From the NCBI GenBank assembly GCA_029261955.1, contig JAJDAI010000723.1, positions 1 to 6,704 on the forward strand: a stretch of DNA of 6,704 nucleotides. The letters are read 5' to 3'. This stretch comes from Deltaproteobacteria bacterium. Lineage in GTDB: Bacteria; Myxococcota_A; UBA796; UBA9615. Within the stretch, counting starts at the first letter, position 1. Each line of letters starts with the position of its first letter. Position numbers and translations under genes: made by a program. Below the pieces are notes generated by a model that did not search any database, was not told the origin of the DNA, and saw nothing but the letters and a program-made list of their open reading frames with translations. Below, one piece after another: positions 1 through 5,868 of this stretch.

Positions 1-393
1 GAGGCCCGCGACCGCGCCGCCGGGGCCCAGCAGCGAGCGGCCGAGGCCGGCCAGCGAGACGGCGCCCAGCAGGCACCAGCCCGTCGCGAGCAGACGGCAG
101 GCCCAGACGTCGGGCTCGGCGAACAGGCCCAGCGGCACGTAGAGCAGGCTCATCACCAGGGTGCCCGCGCCGCTGTTGCCCCCGACCCCGGTGTACCAGT
201 ACTGCCCGAGCTCGCCGACGGGGAAGCCGCCGCGCACCTGGGCCGCGAGCCGCAGGTTGAGCAGCTCCTCGCCCTCGGTGAGGTCGAAGGCCAGGTAGCG
301 GGTCGCCAGCAGCCGCACGATCAACAGGAACGCCAGGGCCGCCCCGCACGCGGCGAGCTCGTTGCGGGTCAACGGCTTCGGATCGGCCGACAT
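1..393 (-). CDS. Multi-pass membrane protein, possible GT-C glycosyltransferase (partial, C-terminus beyond left edge)
   Basis: Only the first 131 codons lie in the window; the frame is open to the left edge. The protein begins MSADPKPLTRNELAAC, followed by a clear membrane helix at about residues 12-35. An extracytoplasmic loop with an acidic cluster (DLTEGEELLNLRLA, 37-50) comes next, then hydrophobic stretches at about 77-91 and 98-118. A first helix, an acidic loop motif and then closely packed helices is the N-terminal layout of GT-C enzymes (PMT/ArnT/GT39-like), which move sugars from polyprenyl-phosphate donors at the outer membrane face. That function is inference from layout, since no full-length domain is visible. 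The ATG at 393 has no convincing Shine-Dalgarno sequence, and the frame stays open upstream, so the start is uncertain. It is transcribed divergently from the secreted-protein gene at 649. It could equally be another polytopic membrane protein. Confidence 0.7.
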   Translation of the reverse strand, partial: MSADPKPLTRNELAACGAALAFLLIVRLLATRYLAFDLTEGEELLNLRLAAQVRGGFPVGELGQYWYTGVGGNSGAGTLVMSLLYVPLGLFAEPDVWACRLLATGWCLLGAVSLAGLGRSLLGPGGAVAGL

Positions 394-571
394 CGACGGA
401 TCATAGAGGGCTCGCGGCTCCAGGGCGTTGCGGCCGGGCGCGCGAGGGCCTTCTCAGCCGGAGGGGCGCCGCGGGGGCAGGAGCCGGGTTCGTCCGCGAT
501 TTCAGGCGGTTGGTCCACCCGGCCAGCCGCCCTCGATCGACCGGCCTGCATCTCGATCCTTGCCAGGGGGC

Positions 572-611
572 GCTGACCCTGGAACGGTGGGGCTGAACCT
601 GGATCGGGCGG
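572..611. repeat. Tandem imperfect 20-bp direct repeat upstream of the secreted-protein gene
   Basis: Two adjacent 20-bp units, 572-591 and 592-611, match at 16 of 20 positions. Both start GCTGA, continue as nCCTGGAnCGG and end in GG. The period of about two helical turns would place any bound protein on one face of the DNA, and the array ends 37 bases before the preferred start codon at 649. A regulator-binding site or a chance local duplication are both possible. It does not fit the sigma-54 consensus, because the GG-to-GC spacing is one base short. Confidence 0.5.
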
Positions 612-638
612 CCCCCGGTCCAACGGGATGAACCTGTC

Positions 639-642
639 GGAG
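639..642 (+). promoter_or_regulatory. Ribosome binding site deciding the start of the secreted protein
   Basis: GGAG sits six bases upstream of the ATG at 649. The in-frame alternative ATG at 628 has no purine-rich box at a useful distance. Starting at 649 also gives a compact signal peptide (MFSK followed directly by the hydrophobic core). Confidence 0.6.
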
Positions 643-648
643 AAGCTG

Positions 649-1107
649 ATGTTCTCGAAGTACCTGTTGTTGATCGCCGCCCTGTCCCTGCTGCCCCTCT
701 CCGTCGCGTCGGCGGAGACCGAGGAAGCGAAGCCAGCGGAGGCGAAGGCCGCGGCGGAGCCGGCGGACAAGGTCGTCGCGTCGCCCAACAAGACGAAGAC
801 CGACGGCACGAACCTGGGCCGGGTCCTCGGTGACTGGCAGGCCCCCGGGGCCGTGACCATCAACATCGCCGACGACTTCATCCGCTTCACGACCCGCGAC
901 GGGTCCGAAGATTCGCCGATGAACGTCGAGAGCCAGGAAGGCAACAAGATCGTCGCCCAGCTGACCGACGACGACGGCAAGAAGACCGAGCGCGTGGTCG
1001 TCGACATCCTGGGCAAGGGCTCGATCACGATGACCTGGGAGACGGGCAAGAAGAAGGGCAAGACCCTCGAGCTCACCCGCGGCGGCGCAGCCCGCGCGAA
1101 GAAGTAG
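649..1107 (+). CDS. Small secreted protein of unknown function with a charged linker and a beta-rich C-terminal domain
   Basis: The predicted protein has 152 residues. Residues 1-22 form a typical Sec signal peptide: short basic n-region, Leu-rich core, VASA before Glu23. The mature protein starts with an Ala/Glu/Lys/Pro-rich low-complexity linker (about 23-45). A compact domain follows (about 58-146) with alternating hydrophobic strands: GDWQ at 61-64, VTINI, FIRFTT, KIVAQLTDD, RVVVDIL, SITMTW and KTLELT. This pattern suggests a small antiparallel beta fold, but I recognise no family and no catalytic motif. Lys-rich stretches near the C-terminus (134-138 and 151-152) make the tail basic. The start at 649 is chosen for its GGAG box; a start at 628 would add seven residues. 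The gene stands alone on the plus strand, divergent from the membrane protein on its left and convergent with the thioredoxin-fold gene on its right. It most likely acts in the periplasm or outside the cell. Confidence 0.85.
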   Translation: MFSKYLLLIAALSLLPLSVASAETEEAKPAEAKAAAEPADKVVASPNKTKTDGTNLGRVLGDWQAPGAVTINIADDFIRFTTRDGSEDSPMNVESQEGNKIVAQLTDDDGKKTERVVVDILGKGSITMTWETGKKKGKTLELTRGGAARAKK

Positions 1108-1109
1108 CG

Positions 1110-1130
1110 CGGCGGGCTCAGCGCCCGCCG
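1110..1130. terminator. GC-rich hairpin between convergent genes, possible bidirectional terminator
   Basis: An 8-bp perfect stem (CGGCGGGC with GCCCGCCG) encloses a 5-base loop. It begins two bases after the plus-strand stop codon at 1105-1107. The minus-strand stop codon (1118-1120) lies in the loop. No T-tract follows on the plus strand; on the minus strand the flank is only mildly T-rich (CTACTTCTTC). The convergent position is what a shared terminator would occupy, but the missing T-run leaves intrinsic termination doubtful. Confidence 0.4.
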
Positions 1131-2290
1131 ATCGTCACCACGTCGTTCCGAATGCGGCAGGCGCGCGCCGCGTCTTCGAGCCGATCGCTGCCCACGAAGC
1201 GCTGGCCGGCGACGACCAGGGTGGGCAGGCGGAACAGGCCAGCCGCCAGCGCCGCTTCGTTGGCGTCGCGCAGCGCGTCGCGCCCTGCCTCTGCCTGCGC
1301 CGCCTGCACCAGGGCGGCTCCATCGAAGCCCGCCTCGTCGGCGAGCCCGGCGAGCACGTCGGGGTCGGCCAGGTCCTGGCCTCCGACCCAGCGCGCGTGC
1401 AGCAGGTGGTGGATGAGCACGCGGCCCATGTCGTCGTCCCAGCCTGCGAGCAGCACGGCGCGCAGGGCCAGCTGCGTGCGGCAGCTCGGGGCGTCCAGGT
1501 CGATCGGCAGGCCGGCCTCCTCCGCCTGGCGCAGCAGGTCGGCCCGAACCCAGGCTTCGGGGCGCGCGTCGCGGTCCCCGAGCGCGGCCTGGAGCGACGC
1601 GCTGGACGCGGGCCGCCATCGGATCCCCCGCCCGCAGAGCCGCTCCACCTCGACCGAGATCAGCAGCGACTCGGGGTCCGCGAAGTCGAAGTGCACATCC
1701 ACCGGCAGCGTGTCCCCGTCGTGCTCGGGCAGGCTGGGCGGGGAGCCGCCGAGGTCCCGTTCCATCACGTCGATGCGGTCGGAGCCGTAGTACAGCGCGT
1801 CCCCCGCGGTGACGGTGGGCACGGCGAAGACGCCGCGGGCCCGGGCCTGCTCGGCGCAGCGGATCAGGGGGGCCTCGTCCGCGTCGGCCAGCTCGGCCGG
1901 GGCGCCGACCGCCTCGAGCTGTGCGCTCAGCGTGGCGGGGTTCAGGCGCTCACCGTTCCGCCAGCGGGCCTGGAGCAGCGCCTTGGTCAGCGGCCAGCGC
2001 AGGGCCTCCGGTGCTGCGGCCAGGGCGCGCATGGCGCGGTTCTCGTGCTCGCCGGGCCGGTCGGGCGGCTTGATCCGGGTGCGGAGCAGCGACGCGCGGC
2101 GCAGCAGGTCTTCGCGCTCGGTGCGGCGGCGCACGGGCGACTGGACCGGGGCCCGCTCGCGCAGGTCGGTGCTGCGCACGGGGCAGACCTCGATGGGGCG
2201 GTCGAGGCGCTGGGCTGCGCGCTCCAGGGCGAGGGCGGCGAGCCAGGACCAGGGGCAGGCGAGATCGACGTGCAGGAGGAGGGGGGCCAT
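1118..2290 (-). CDS. Tandem-duplicated HCCA-isomerase/DsbA-like thioredoxin-fold protein
   Basis: The 390-residue protein is two copies of the domain seen in 2-hydroxychromene-2-carboxylate isomerases, kappa-class GSTs and DsbA relatives; family members usually have one copy of about 200 residues. Copy 1 (about 3-180) opens HVDLACPWSWL and closes with VFAVPT...YYGSDRIDVMER. Copy 2 (about 197-378) opens VHFDFADPESLL and closes with LFRLPT...FVGSDRLEDA. Both keep the cis-proline loop (Pro158, Pro356) and the GSDR motif. At the family's active-site SPYS position, copy 1 reads C12-P-W-S15, so it retains one thiol but no CxxC pair. Copy 2 reads D-P-E-S and has neither the thiol nor the first serine, so it is probably structural or divergent. 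No signal peptide is seen, so a cytosolic glutathione-linked isomerase or transferase is likely; the substrate is unknown. The ATG at 2290 is chosen because it places the first beta strand at the N-terminus as in the family. A GTG at 2329 would add 13 residues. Neither start has a clear ribosome binding site. It follows the binding-protein gene on the same strand. Confidence 0.88.
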   Translation of the reverse strand: MAPLLLHVDLACPWSWLAALALERAAQRLDRPIEVCPVRSTDLRERAPVQSPVRRRTEREDLLRRASLLRTRIKPPDRPGEHENRAMRALAAAPEALRWPLTKALLQARWRNGERLNPATLSAQLEAVGAPAELADADEAPLIRCAEQARARGVFAVPTVTAGDALYYGSDRIDVMERDLGGSPPSLPEHDGDTLPVDVHFDFADPESLLISVEVERLCGRGIRWRPASSASLQAALGDRDARPEAWVRADLLRQAEEAGLPIDLDAPSCRTQLALRAVLLAGWDDDMGRVLIHHLLHARWVGGQDLADPDVLAGLADEAGFDGAALVQAAQAEAGRDALRDANEAALAAGLFRLPTLVVAGQRFVGSDRLEDAARACRIRNDVVTIGGR

Positions 2291-2343
2291 GGGCCGGGCA
2301 GGGTGCCGCAGGATCGGGAGGTCCGCCACCGCGGGCTTGGGCC

Positions 2344-2361
2344 GCGTCCGCGCGCGGACGC
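2344..2361. terminator. Perfect 18-bp palindrome after the binding-protein gene
   Basis: GCGTCCGCGCGCGGACGC is a perfect palindrome whose last base is part of the stop codon of the minus-strand binding protein. As RNA it folds into a 7-bp stem with a CGCG tetraloop. No T-tract follows in the direction of transcription, so it may be a weak or Rho-assisted terminator, an mRNA-stabilising hairpin at the 3' end of the channel/binding-protein message, or a DNA operator for the next gene. Confidence 0.45.
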
Positions 2362-3629
2362 TACAGCGCCCCCCAGCCTCCGCCGTAGCGCTGCTCCCGC
2401 AGCTCCGCGAGCCAGGCCTCCAAGCGCTCCCGCTGGTCCCCGGGCCACACGTCGGGTGGACGGGGCGCCGGGTCGGCCCAGACGATGTCGAACTGCCGGT
2501 CCTTGTTGACCTTGCCGATGCGGAGGTTGCGCCAGGCGTGGGCGTGCTCGGCGTCGATGTACTCGGTGCCCGCGGGGCTGTCGATGCTGAGGCCCTTCGT
2601 CTGCTCGAGCACCTTCTCCCGCTCGAAGCTGCCCGCCGCCTCGACCGCCGTGGCCCAGAGGTGCACCGCCGTGTAGCCGTTGACCATCGGCTCGCTGACC
2701 GGCTGGTTCCCGTGGGCCTGGTGCCAGGCGCGCAGGAAGCGCTCGTTGGCGGGGATGGCCAGCGAGGCGAAGTAGCTCCACGCGCCGTAGTGCTCTTGTC
2801 GGGCCGACTCGTGCATGCCCGAGAGCATCGCCTCGTCCACGGCGAAAGACAGCACGGGCACCGCCGCCAGCGTCGGCTCGGCCCGCAAGGCGCGGAAGAA
2901 GACGTCGTTGGCGTCGCCGTTGATGGTGTTGATGATCACGTCGGGCGGGGAGTCGAGCTGGACGAGGGCCGCGACGGCGTCCTCGAGCTTCGCCGCGACG
3001 TCCTCCGCGCTCGTGGAGCGGCTCTGGAGCGGCACGTAGGCCTCGGAGACCACCTCGCCCCGCCAGGTCTCCAGCAGCATCCCGATCAGCTTGTTGGCGG
3101 CGGCCGGGTAGACGTAGTCCGAGCCCACGAGGGCCATGCGTCCGCCGAAGCTCATGCGGGCCCACTTGACCGCGGGGCCGACCCGCTGCGCCGCCGAGGC
3201 GCCCAGGTAGACGATGTGGGGCGACTGCTCGAGGCCCTCGTAGAAGACCGGGTAGTAGAGCAGCGCGTCCCGCTCCCGCAGCACAGGCTCCACCGTGCGT
3301 CGCGAGGAGGAGGTCCAGCAGCCGAAGAGGGCGACCGCGTCCTCCTCGTCCAGCAGGCGCATCGCCTCGGACTCGAAGCGGCCGTCGTCCGAGGCCCCGT
3401 CGCCCCGCACGGCCACGATCCGGTGGCCGAGCACGCCGCCCGCGCGGTTCAGCTCCTGGATGGCGAACTCGGTGGCGAGGGCCACGGGCCCTTCGCTGGA
3501 GGCCAGCTCCCCCTGGAAGGAGTGCAGCACACCGACCGTGACGACCGGCTTCTCCCGGTTCAGAACGAGCGCGGTGACCAGGATGAGGGCGGCCAGCAGG
3601 CCCGCCGCGAGGAGTCGACGCGCGCTCAC
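2361..3629 (-). CDS. UrtA/AmiC-type periplasmic substrate-binding protein (urea or short-chain amide class)
   Basis: The 422-residue product is a type I periplasmic-binding fold of the Peripla_BP_5 kind. It closely follows urea/amide binding proteins: VTVGVLHSFQGELASSE (30-46), NRAGGVLG (61-68), DGASD (77-81), LFGCWTSSSR (101-110), YYPVFYEG (125-132), VGSDYVYP (168-175), NTINGD (234-239), HYGAWSYF (280-287) and IGKVNKDRQFDIVW (371-384). In UrtA and AmiC these segments line the inter-lobe cleft that holds urea or small amides, so that ligand class is likely but unproven. The N-terminus is a short basic region plus one hydrophobic helix (about 6-23). There is no lipobox cysteine. Cleavage after VTA (residue 20) is possible, otherwise the helix anchors the protein in the inner membrane. 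The GTG start overlaps the TGA stop of the upstream channel gene, indicating translational coupling. No ABC permease or ATPase gene is adjacent, unlike urtABCDE operons. This favours a role as ligand presenter or sensor for the channel; transport with permeases encoded elsewhere cannot be excluded. Confidence 0.92.
   Translation of the reverse strand: MSARRLLAAGLLAALILVTALVLNREKPVVTVGVLHSFQGELASSEGPVALATEFAIQELNRAGGVLGHRIVAVRGDGASDDGRFESEAMRLLDEEDAVALFGCWTSSSRRTVEPVLRERDALLYYPVFYEGLEQSPHIVYLGASAAQRVGPAVKWARMSFGGRMALVGSDYVYPAAANKLIGMLLETWRGEVVSEAYVPLQSRSTSAEDVAAKLEDAVAALVQLDSPPDVIINTINGDANDVFFRALRAEPTLAAVPVLSFAVDEAMLSGMHESARQEHYGAWSYFASLAIPANERFLRAWHQAHGNQPVSEPMVNGYTAVHLWATAVEAAGSFEREKVLEQTKGLSIDSPAGTEYIDAEHAHAWRNLRIGKVNKDRQFDIVWADPAPRPPDVWPGDQRERLEAWLAELREQRYGGGWGAL
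3626..3629 (-). promoter_or_regulatory. GTGA stop/start overlap coupling channel and binding protein
   Basis: On the minus strand the channel ends TGG-TGA, and the GTG start of the binding protein shares bases with that stop codon. No Shine-Dalgarno sequence precedes the GTG, so translation of the binding protein probably depends on ribosomes finishing the channel gene. Confidence 0.75.
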
Positions 3630-5803
3630 CAGAAGATCGCCGCGGTGACGGCCGCCATGGAGCCCAGGTACATCGGCCAGAAGGCCAGCTTCGGCAGCAG
3701 GTTGTCGCGGTTCTGAAGCCACGGCACGTGCCCCATCGCGAAGACGATGGCGTTGACGCAGACGCCGACCAGCGCGAGGTACATCACGAAGTAGAAGTAC
3801 TCCAAGTAGAAGGGCTTGGTGGTCGCCAGGTCCTCCCGCAGCGCGCTGTGGTCGAAGATCACGACGAAGAACAGCGCCGCTGCGCCCAGCACGACCTCCA
3901 TCGCGCTGAAGCCGAAGGAGCCCTCGTAGCGCTCGTCGCGCGTGCCCAGGAGCAGCATGCAGAACAGCATCGACGCGGCGACGGCCAGGGGGATGACCTT
4001 GCCCACGAAGGGCCCCAGGAAGGCGCGGCTGATCCGCACGGAGTAGATGAGCTCCGGGAAGCCACCCTGGCCCTCGTAGTCCTCGATCCCGAAGTCGGTG
4101 TCGTAGGCGCGGTTTCGGTAGGAGAAGCCCGCGCCGTCGCGATCCCAGCCCGGCAGGACCAGCTCGGACTCCACGCCCGGCTCGGCCTCCGGTGCGGTGC
4201 GGTCGTAGGCGAGCAGGTCGGGCACGAGCACGACGTTGCGATCGAATTCCTTCGGCAGGATGCGGATCCAGATGTCCTGCCGGTCGAAGGGGTAGTCCAG
4301 GTAGTCGAAGTCCTGCCGGAGCAGGGCGCGGAAGCGCCAGCCGCGCAGCATCGCGCCCTCCCGCTCGCGCTGGTAGGCCAGCTCGATGACCAGCTCCTCG
4401 CCCGGGTCGGCCTCGGGCAGGATGAAGTCGGGCTCCGGCTCGGCCTCGGGGTCGACGAAGGCCATGTCGATGTGCTGCCAGATCATCCCGGTGACGGTCA
4501 CGTTGTTCGCGTTCTCGAACTCCAGGGACTGGACGAAGATGCCGGTGCGCACGAAGCGCGGCGGCTCCATGTCCCGGGCCTTCGACCCGCTGGCCCAGTT
4601 CACCTCGAAGGCCCGGAGGTCGGACCCGGCGACGATGGGTTCGCCGGCGAGGTTGGGCGGGTCCGGGCAGCTCGCGGCGGCGTACCAGAAGGCGGCGATG
4701 GTCAGCAGCGCGGTCACCGACAGGGACCCGGCGGCGCCCCAGGCCAGGCGGATCCCATCGGGCGCGACGATCGCGGAGATCAGGAGCCCGATCAGGAAGA
4801 GTGAGACGATGCCCTGACCCAGGAGCGCGAGCAGCCGGGAGCGTGCTTCCTGGGGCGTGCCGAGCACCTCGTCCGGCACGTGGACCACCAGCGCATGGCT
4901 GGAGTCCGCGACCTGGCGCCACACCAGGTGCTCGCCCTTGCCGGTCGCGGGATCCACGCGGTGGTGGATGCCGTCGAGGCCCTGGCTGATGTCGACGGCG
5001 GCCTCGCCCAAGACTGGGTCGCCGGCGGTCCAGGCGAGCTGGTGCAGGGTCCCTCGGGCCCGGACCAGCTCCATGCGGGGGTGCACGACCAGCTCACCGC
5101 TGGACGTGACGAGCAGGGCTTCGGACTGCGCGCCGAGCGAGAGGCCGCGCACCGTGCCCTCGAGGGCCTGGAGCGACACGGCGAGCGTGACCACCTGGGC
5201 CGGCTCGGTCGACTGGAGGTCGCACTCGACGCCCGGGCAGACCGGCGCGGTGAAGACGAGGATGGGATCGGGGCTGCCCGGGGGCACGTGGGGCGGGCGC
5301 CAGCCGGGCCCGTCGAATCGGGCGAGGTAGTACCAGGCCGTCTCGGGCTGGAAGGTCCGGAGATCGAGCTGCTCCTCGGTGATCGCGCGGCCGTGGGCTG
5401 GGCCTCCCCGAGGCCAGAGCCGCACCCGGGGGCGAGCGTCCGGATCGTCCGCCGGGGGAGTCCAGGCGACGCCGAGTCCGACGATCGCGGCGTCGTCTTC
5501 GAAGACGCGGGCCGCGCGCGCTTGCAGGGTCTCGCCGCCCTCCGCTTCGGAGGAGGCCAGCCGGCCGGCCCGCACGTCGTCTGCGACCGCGGCGAGGGTT
5601 TCCTCGAGCTCCTGGAGGCGGGCCGCGAGCTCGGCCGCGCCCGCCTTCACGTCCTGCAGCGCCTGGACCCGCGCCGCCGCGTGCCGGGTCTCCATCTCCT
5701 GGCGATCCGAACGCATCTGCCAGAGCGGCGCCAGCGCGGCCAGCACAGCGGCAAGGGCGATGATGCTGATTGCTGCCCGCCGACCGGGCTCCCTGCTCCC
5801 CAT
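3626..5803 (-). CDS. Cache-like sensor fused to a pentameric ligand-gated ion channel (pLGIC)
   Basis: A single 725-residue reading frame. Residues 9-29 form membrane helix 1. A helical stretch (about 30-78) leads into a large extracytoplasmic region to about 315 that resembles a double Cache sensor (GLGVAWTP 109-116, AWYYLARFD 156-164, VTLAVSLQALEGTV 205-218, ALLVTSSGELVVHP 229-242), with nearby cysteines 189 and 194. Helices at 324-347 and 351-376 form a hairpin. Residues about 395-590 match the pLGIC ligand-binding domain: VRTGIFVQSLEFENANNVTVTGMIW (418-442), the Pro-loop DYPFDRQ (503-509), RNVVLVPDL (522-530), GWD (552-554) and YSVRISR (587-593), the last closely resembling GLIC's pre-M1 segment. 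Helices M1 (about 594-619, Pro605), M2 (629-651), M3 (666-690) and M4 (703-724) follow, with a short M3-M4 loop as in bacterial channels. There is no Cys-loop cysteine pair. The predicted topology puts both sensor domains and the C-terminus outside and leaves no cytoplasmic signalling domain, so output should be ion flux across the inner membrane. The ATG at 5803 has no strong ribosome binding site and abuts a palindrome. The binding-protein gene is coupled downstream. Confidence 0.93.
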   Translation of the reverse strand: MGSREPGRRAAISIIALAAVLAALAPLWQMRSDRQEMETRHAAARVQALQDVKAGAAELAARLQELEETLAAVADDVRAGRLASSEAEGGETLQARAARVFEDDAAIVGLGVAWTPPADDPDARPRVRLWPRGGPAHGRAITEEQLDLRTFQPETAWYYLARFDGPGWRPPHVPPGSPDPILVFTAPVCPGVECDLQSTEPAQVVTLAVSLQALEGTVRGLSLGAQSEALLVTSSGELVVHPRMELVRARGTLHQLAWTAGDPVLGEAAVDISQGLDGIHHRVDPATGKGEHLVWRQVADSSHALVVHVPDEVLGTPQEARSRLLALLGQGIVSLFLIGLLISAIVAPDGIRLAWGAAGSLSVTALLTIAAFWYAAASCPDPPNLAGEPIVAGSDLRAFEVNWASGSKARDMEPPRFVRTGIFVQSLEFENANNVTVTGMIWQHIDMAFVDPEAEPEPDFILPEADPGEELVIELAYQREREGAMLRGWRFRALLRQDFDYLDYPFDRQDIWIRILPKEFDRNVVLVPDLLAYDRTAPEAEPGVESELVLPGWDRDGAGFSYRNRAYDTDFGIEDYEGQGGFPELIYSVRISRAFLGPFVGKVIPLAVAASMLFCMLLLGTRDERYEGSFGFSAMEVVLGAAALFFVVIFDHSALREDLATTKPFYLEYFYFVMYLALVGVCVNAIVFAMGHVPWLQNRDNLLPKLAFWPMYLGSMAAVTAAIFW

Positions 5804-5818
5804 AGGCCGATCAGCCTA
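5803..5818. promoter_or_regulatory. Interrupted palindrome abutting the channel start codon
   Basis: TAGGC-N6-GCCTA reads the same on both strands except for one inner mismatched pair. On the minus-strand message it would form a 5-bp stem, or 6 bp with a G-U pair, around a GAUC loop, and its last paired base is the A of the channel's AUG. It could be a repressor operator or a leader hairpin limiting initiation. The site is short and may be chance. Confidence 0.35.
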
Positions 5819-5868
5819 CAGGCGGCTCCCCGTTCTTGCCGAGGCCGGCCCCCTACGAGGTCGGCGCT

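Larger units (their letters stand above)
394..648. other. Divergent intergenic region
   Basis: This 255-bp gap separates the minus-strand membrane protein from the plus-strand secreted protein, so it should hold both promoters. I find no convincing sigma-70 pair. A TATGAT hexamer on the minus strand (405-400) lies only 7 bases before the ATG at 393 and has no matching -35 box. A TTGCCA at 560-565 on the plus strand has no good -10 box 16-18 bases downstream. The region contains the tandem repeat described separately. A 67-codon plus-strand frame from 428 is open here but has no coding character I trust. Confidence 0.5.

Noticed and set aside
572..611. Sigma-54 promoter suggested by TGGAAC followed by GGGCT
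   Set aside because: The GG and GC dinucleotides are one base too close and the TTGC element is missing.
428..631. 67-codon plus-strand frame in the intergenic gap
   Set aside because: Low-complexity Arg/Gly/Pro composition, no ribosome binding site, and it ends within a few codons of the next gene's possible start.
369..1619. 416-codon minus-strand frame spanning the divergent gap and two genes
   Set aside because: It crosses the secreted-protein gene antisense and the thioredoxin-fold gene in another frame, with no domain signature.
1809..3716. 635-codon open frame on the plus strand opposite the binding protein and thioredoxin-fold gene
   Set aside because: It lies antisense to two well-supported genes, is rich in Arg/Gly/Ala/Val without domain signatures, and is a typical high-GC shadow.
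3630..4922. N-terminal extension of the binding-protein frame up to 4922
   Set aside because: This part is out of frame with the channel gene and reads as Arg/Gly/Pro-rich nonsense; the binding-protein similarity starts just after the GTG at 3629.
3626..5803. Channel gene considered as a chemoreceptor or histidine kinase because of its Cache-like N-terminus
   Set aside because: There is no HAMP, methyl-accepting, kinase or GGDEF domain; the C-terminal half carries pLGIC motifs and four helices ending at the last residue.
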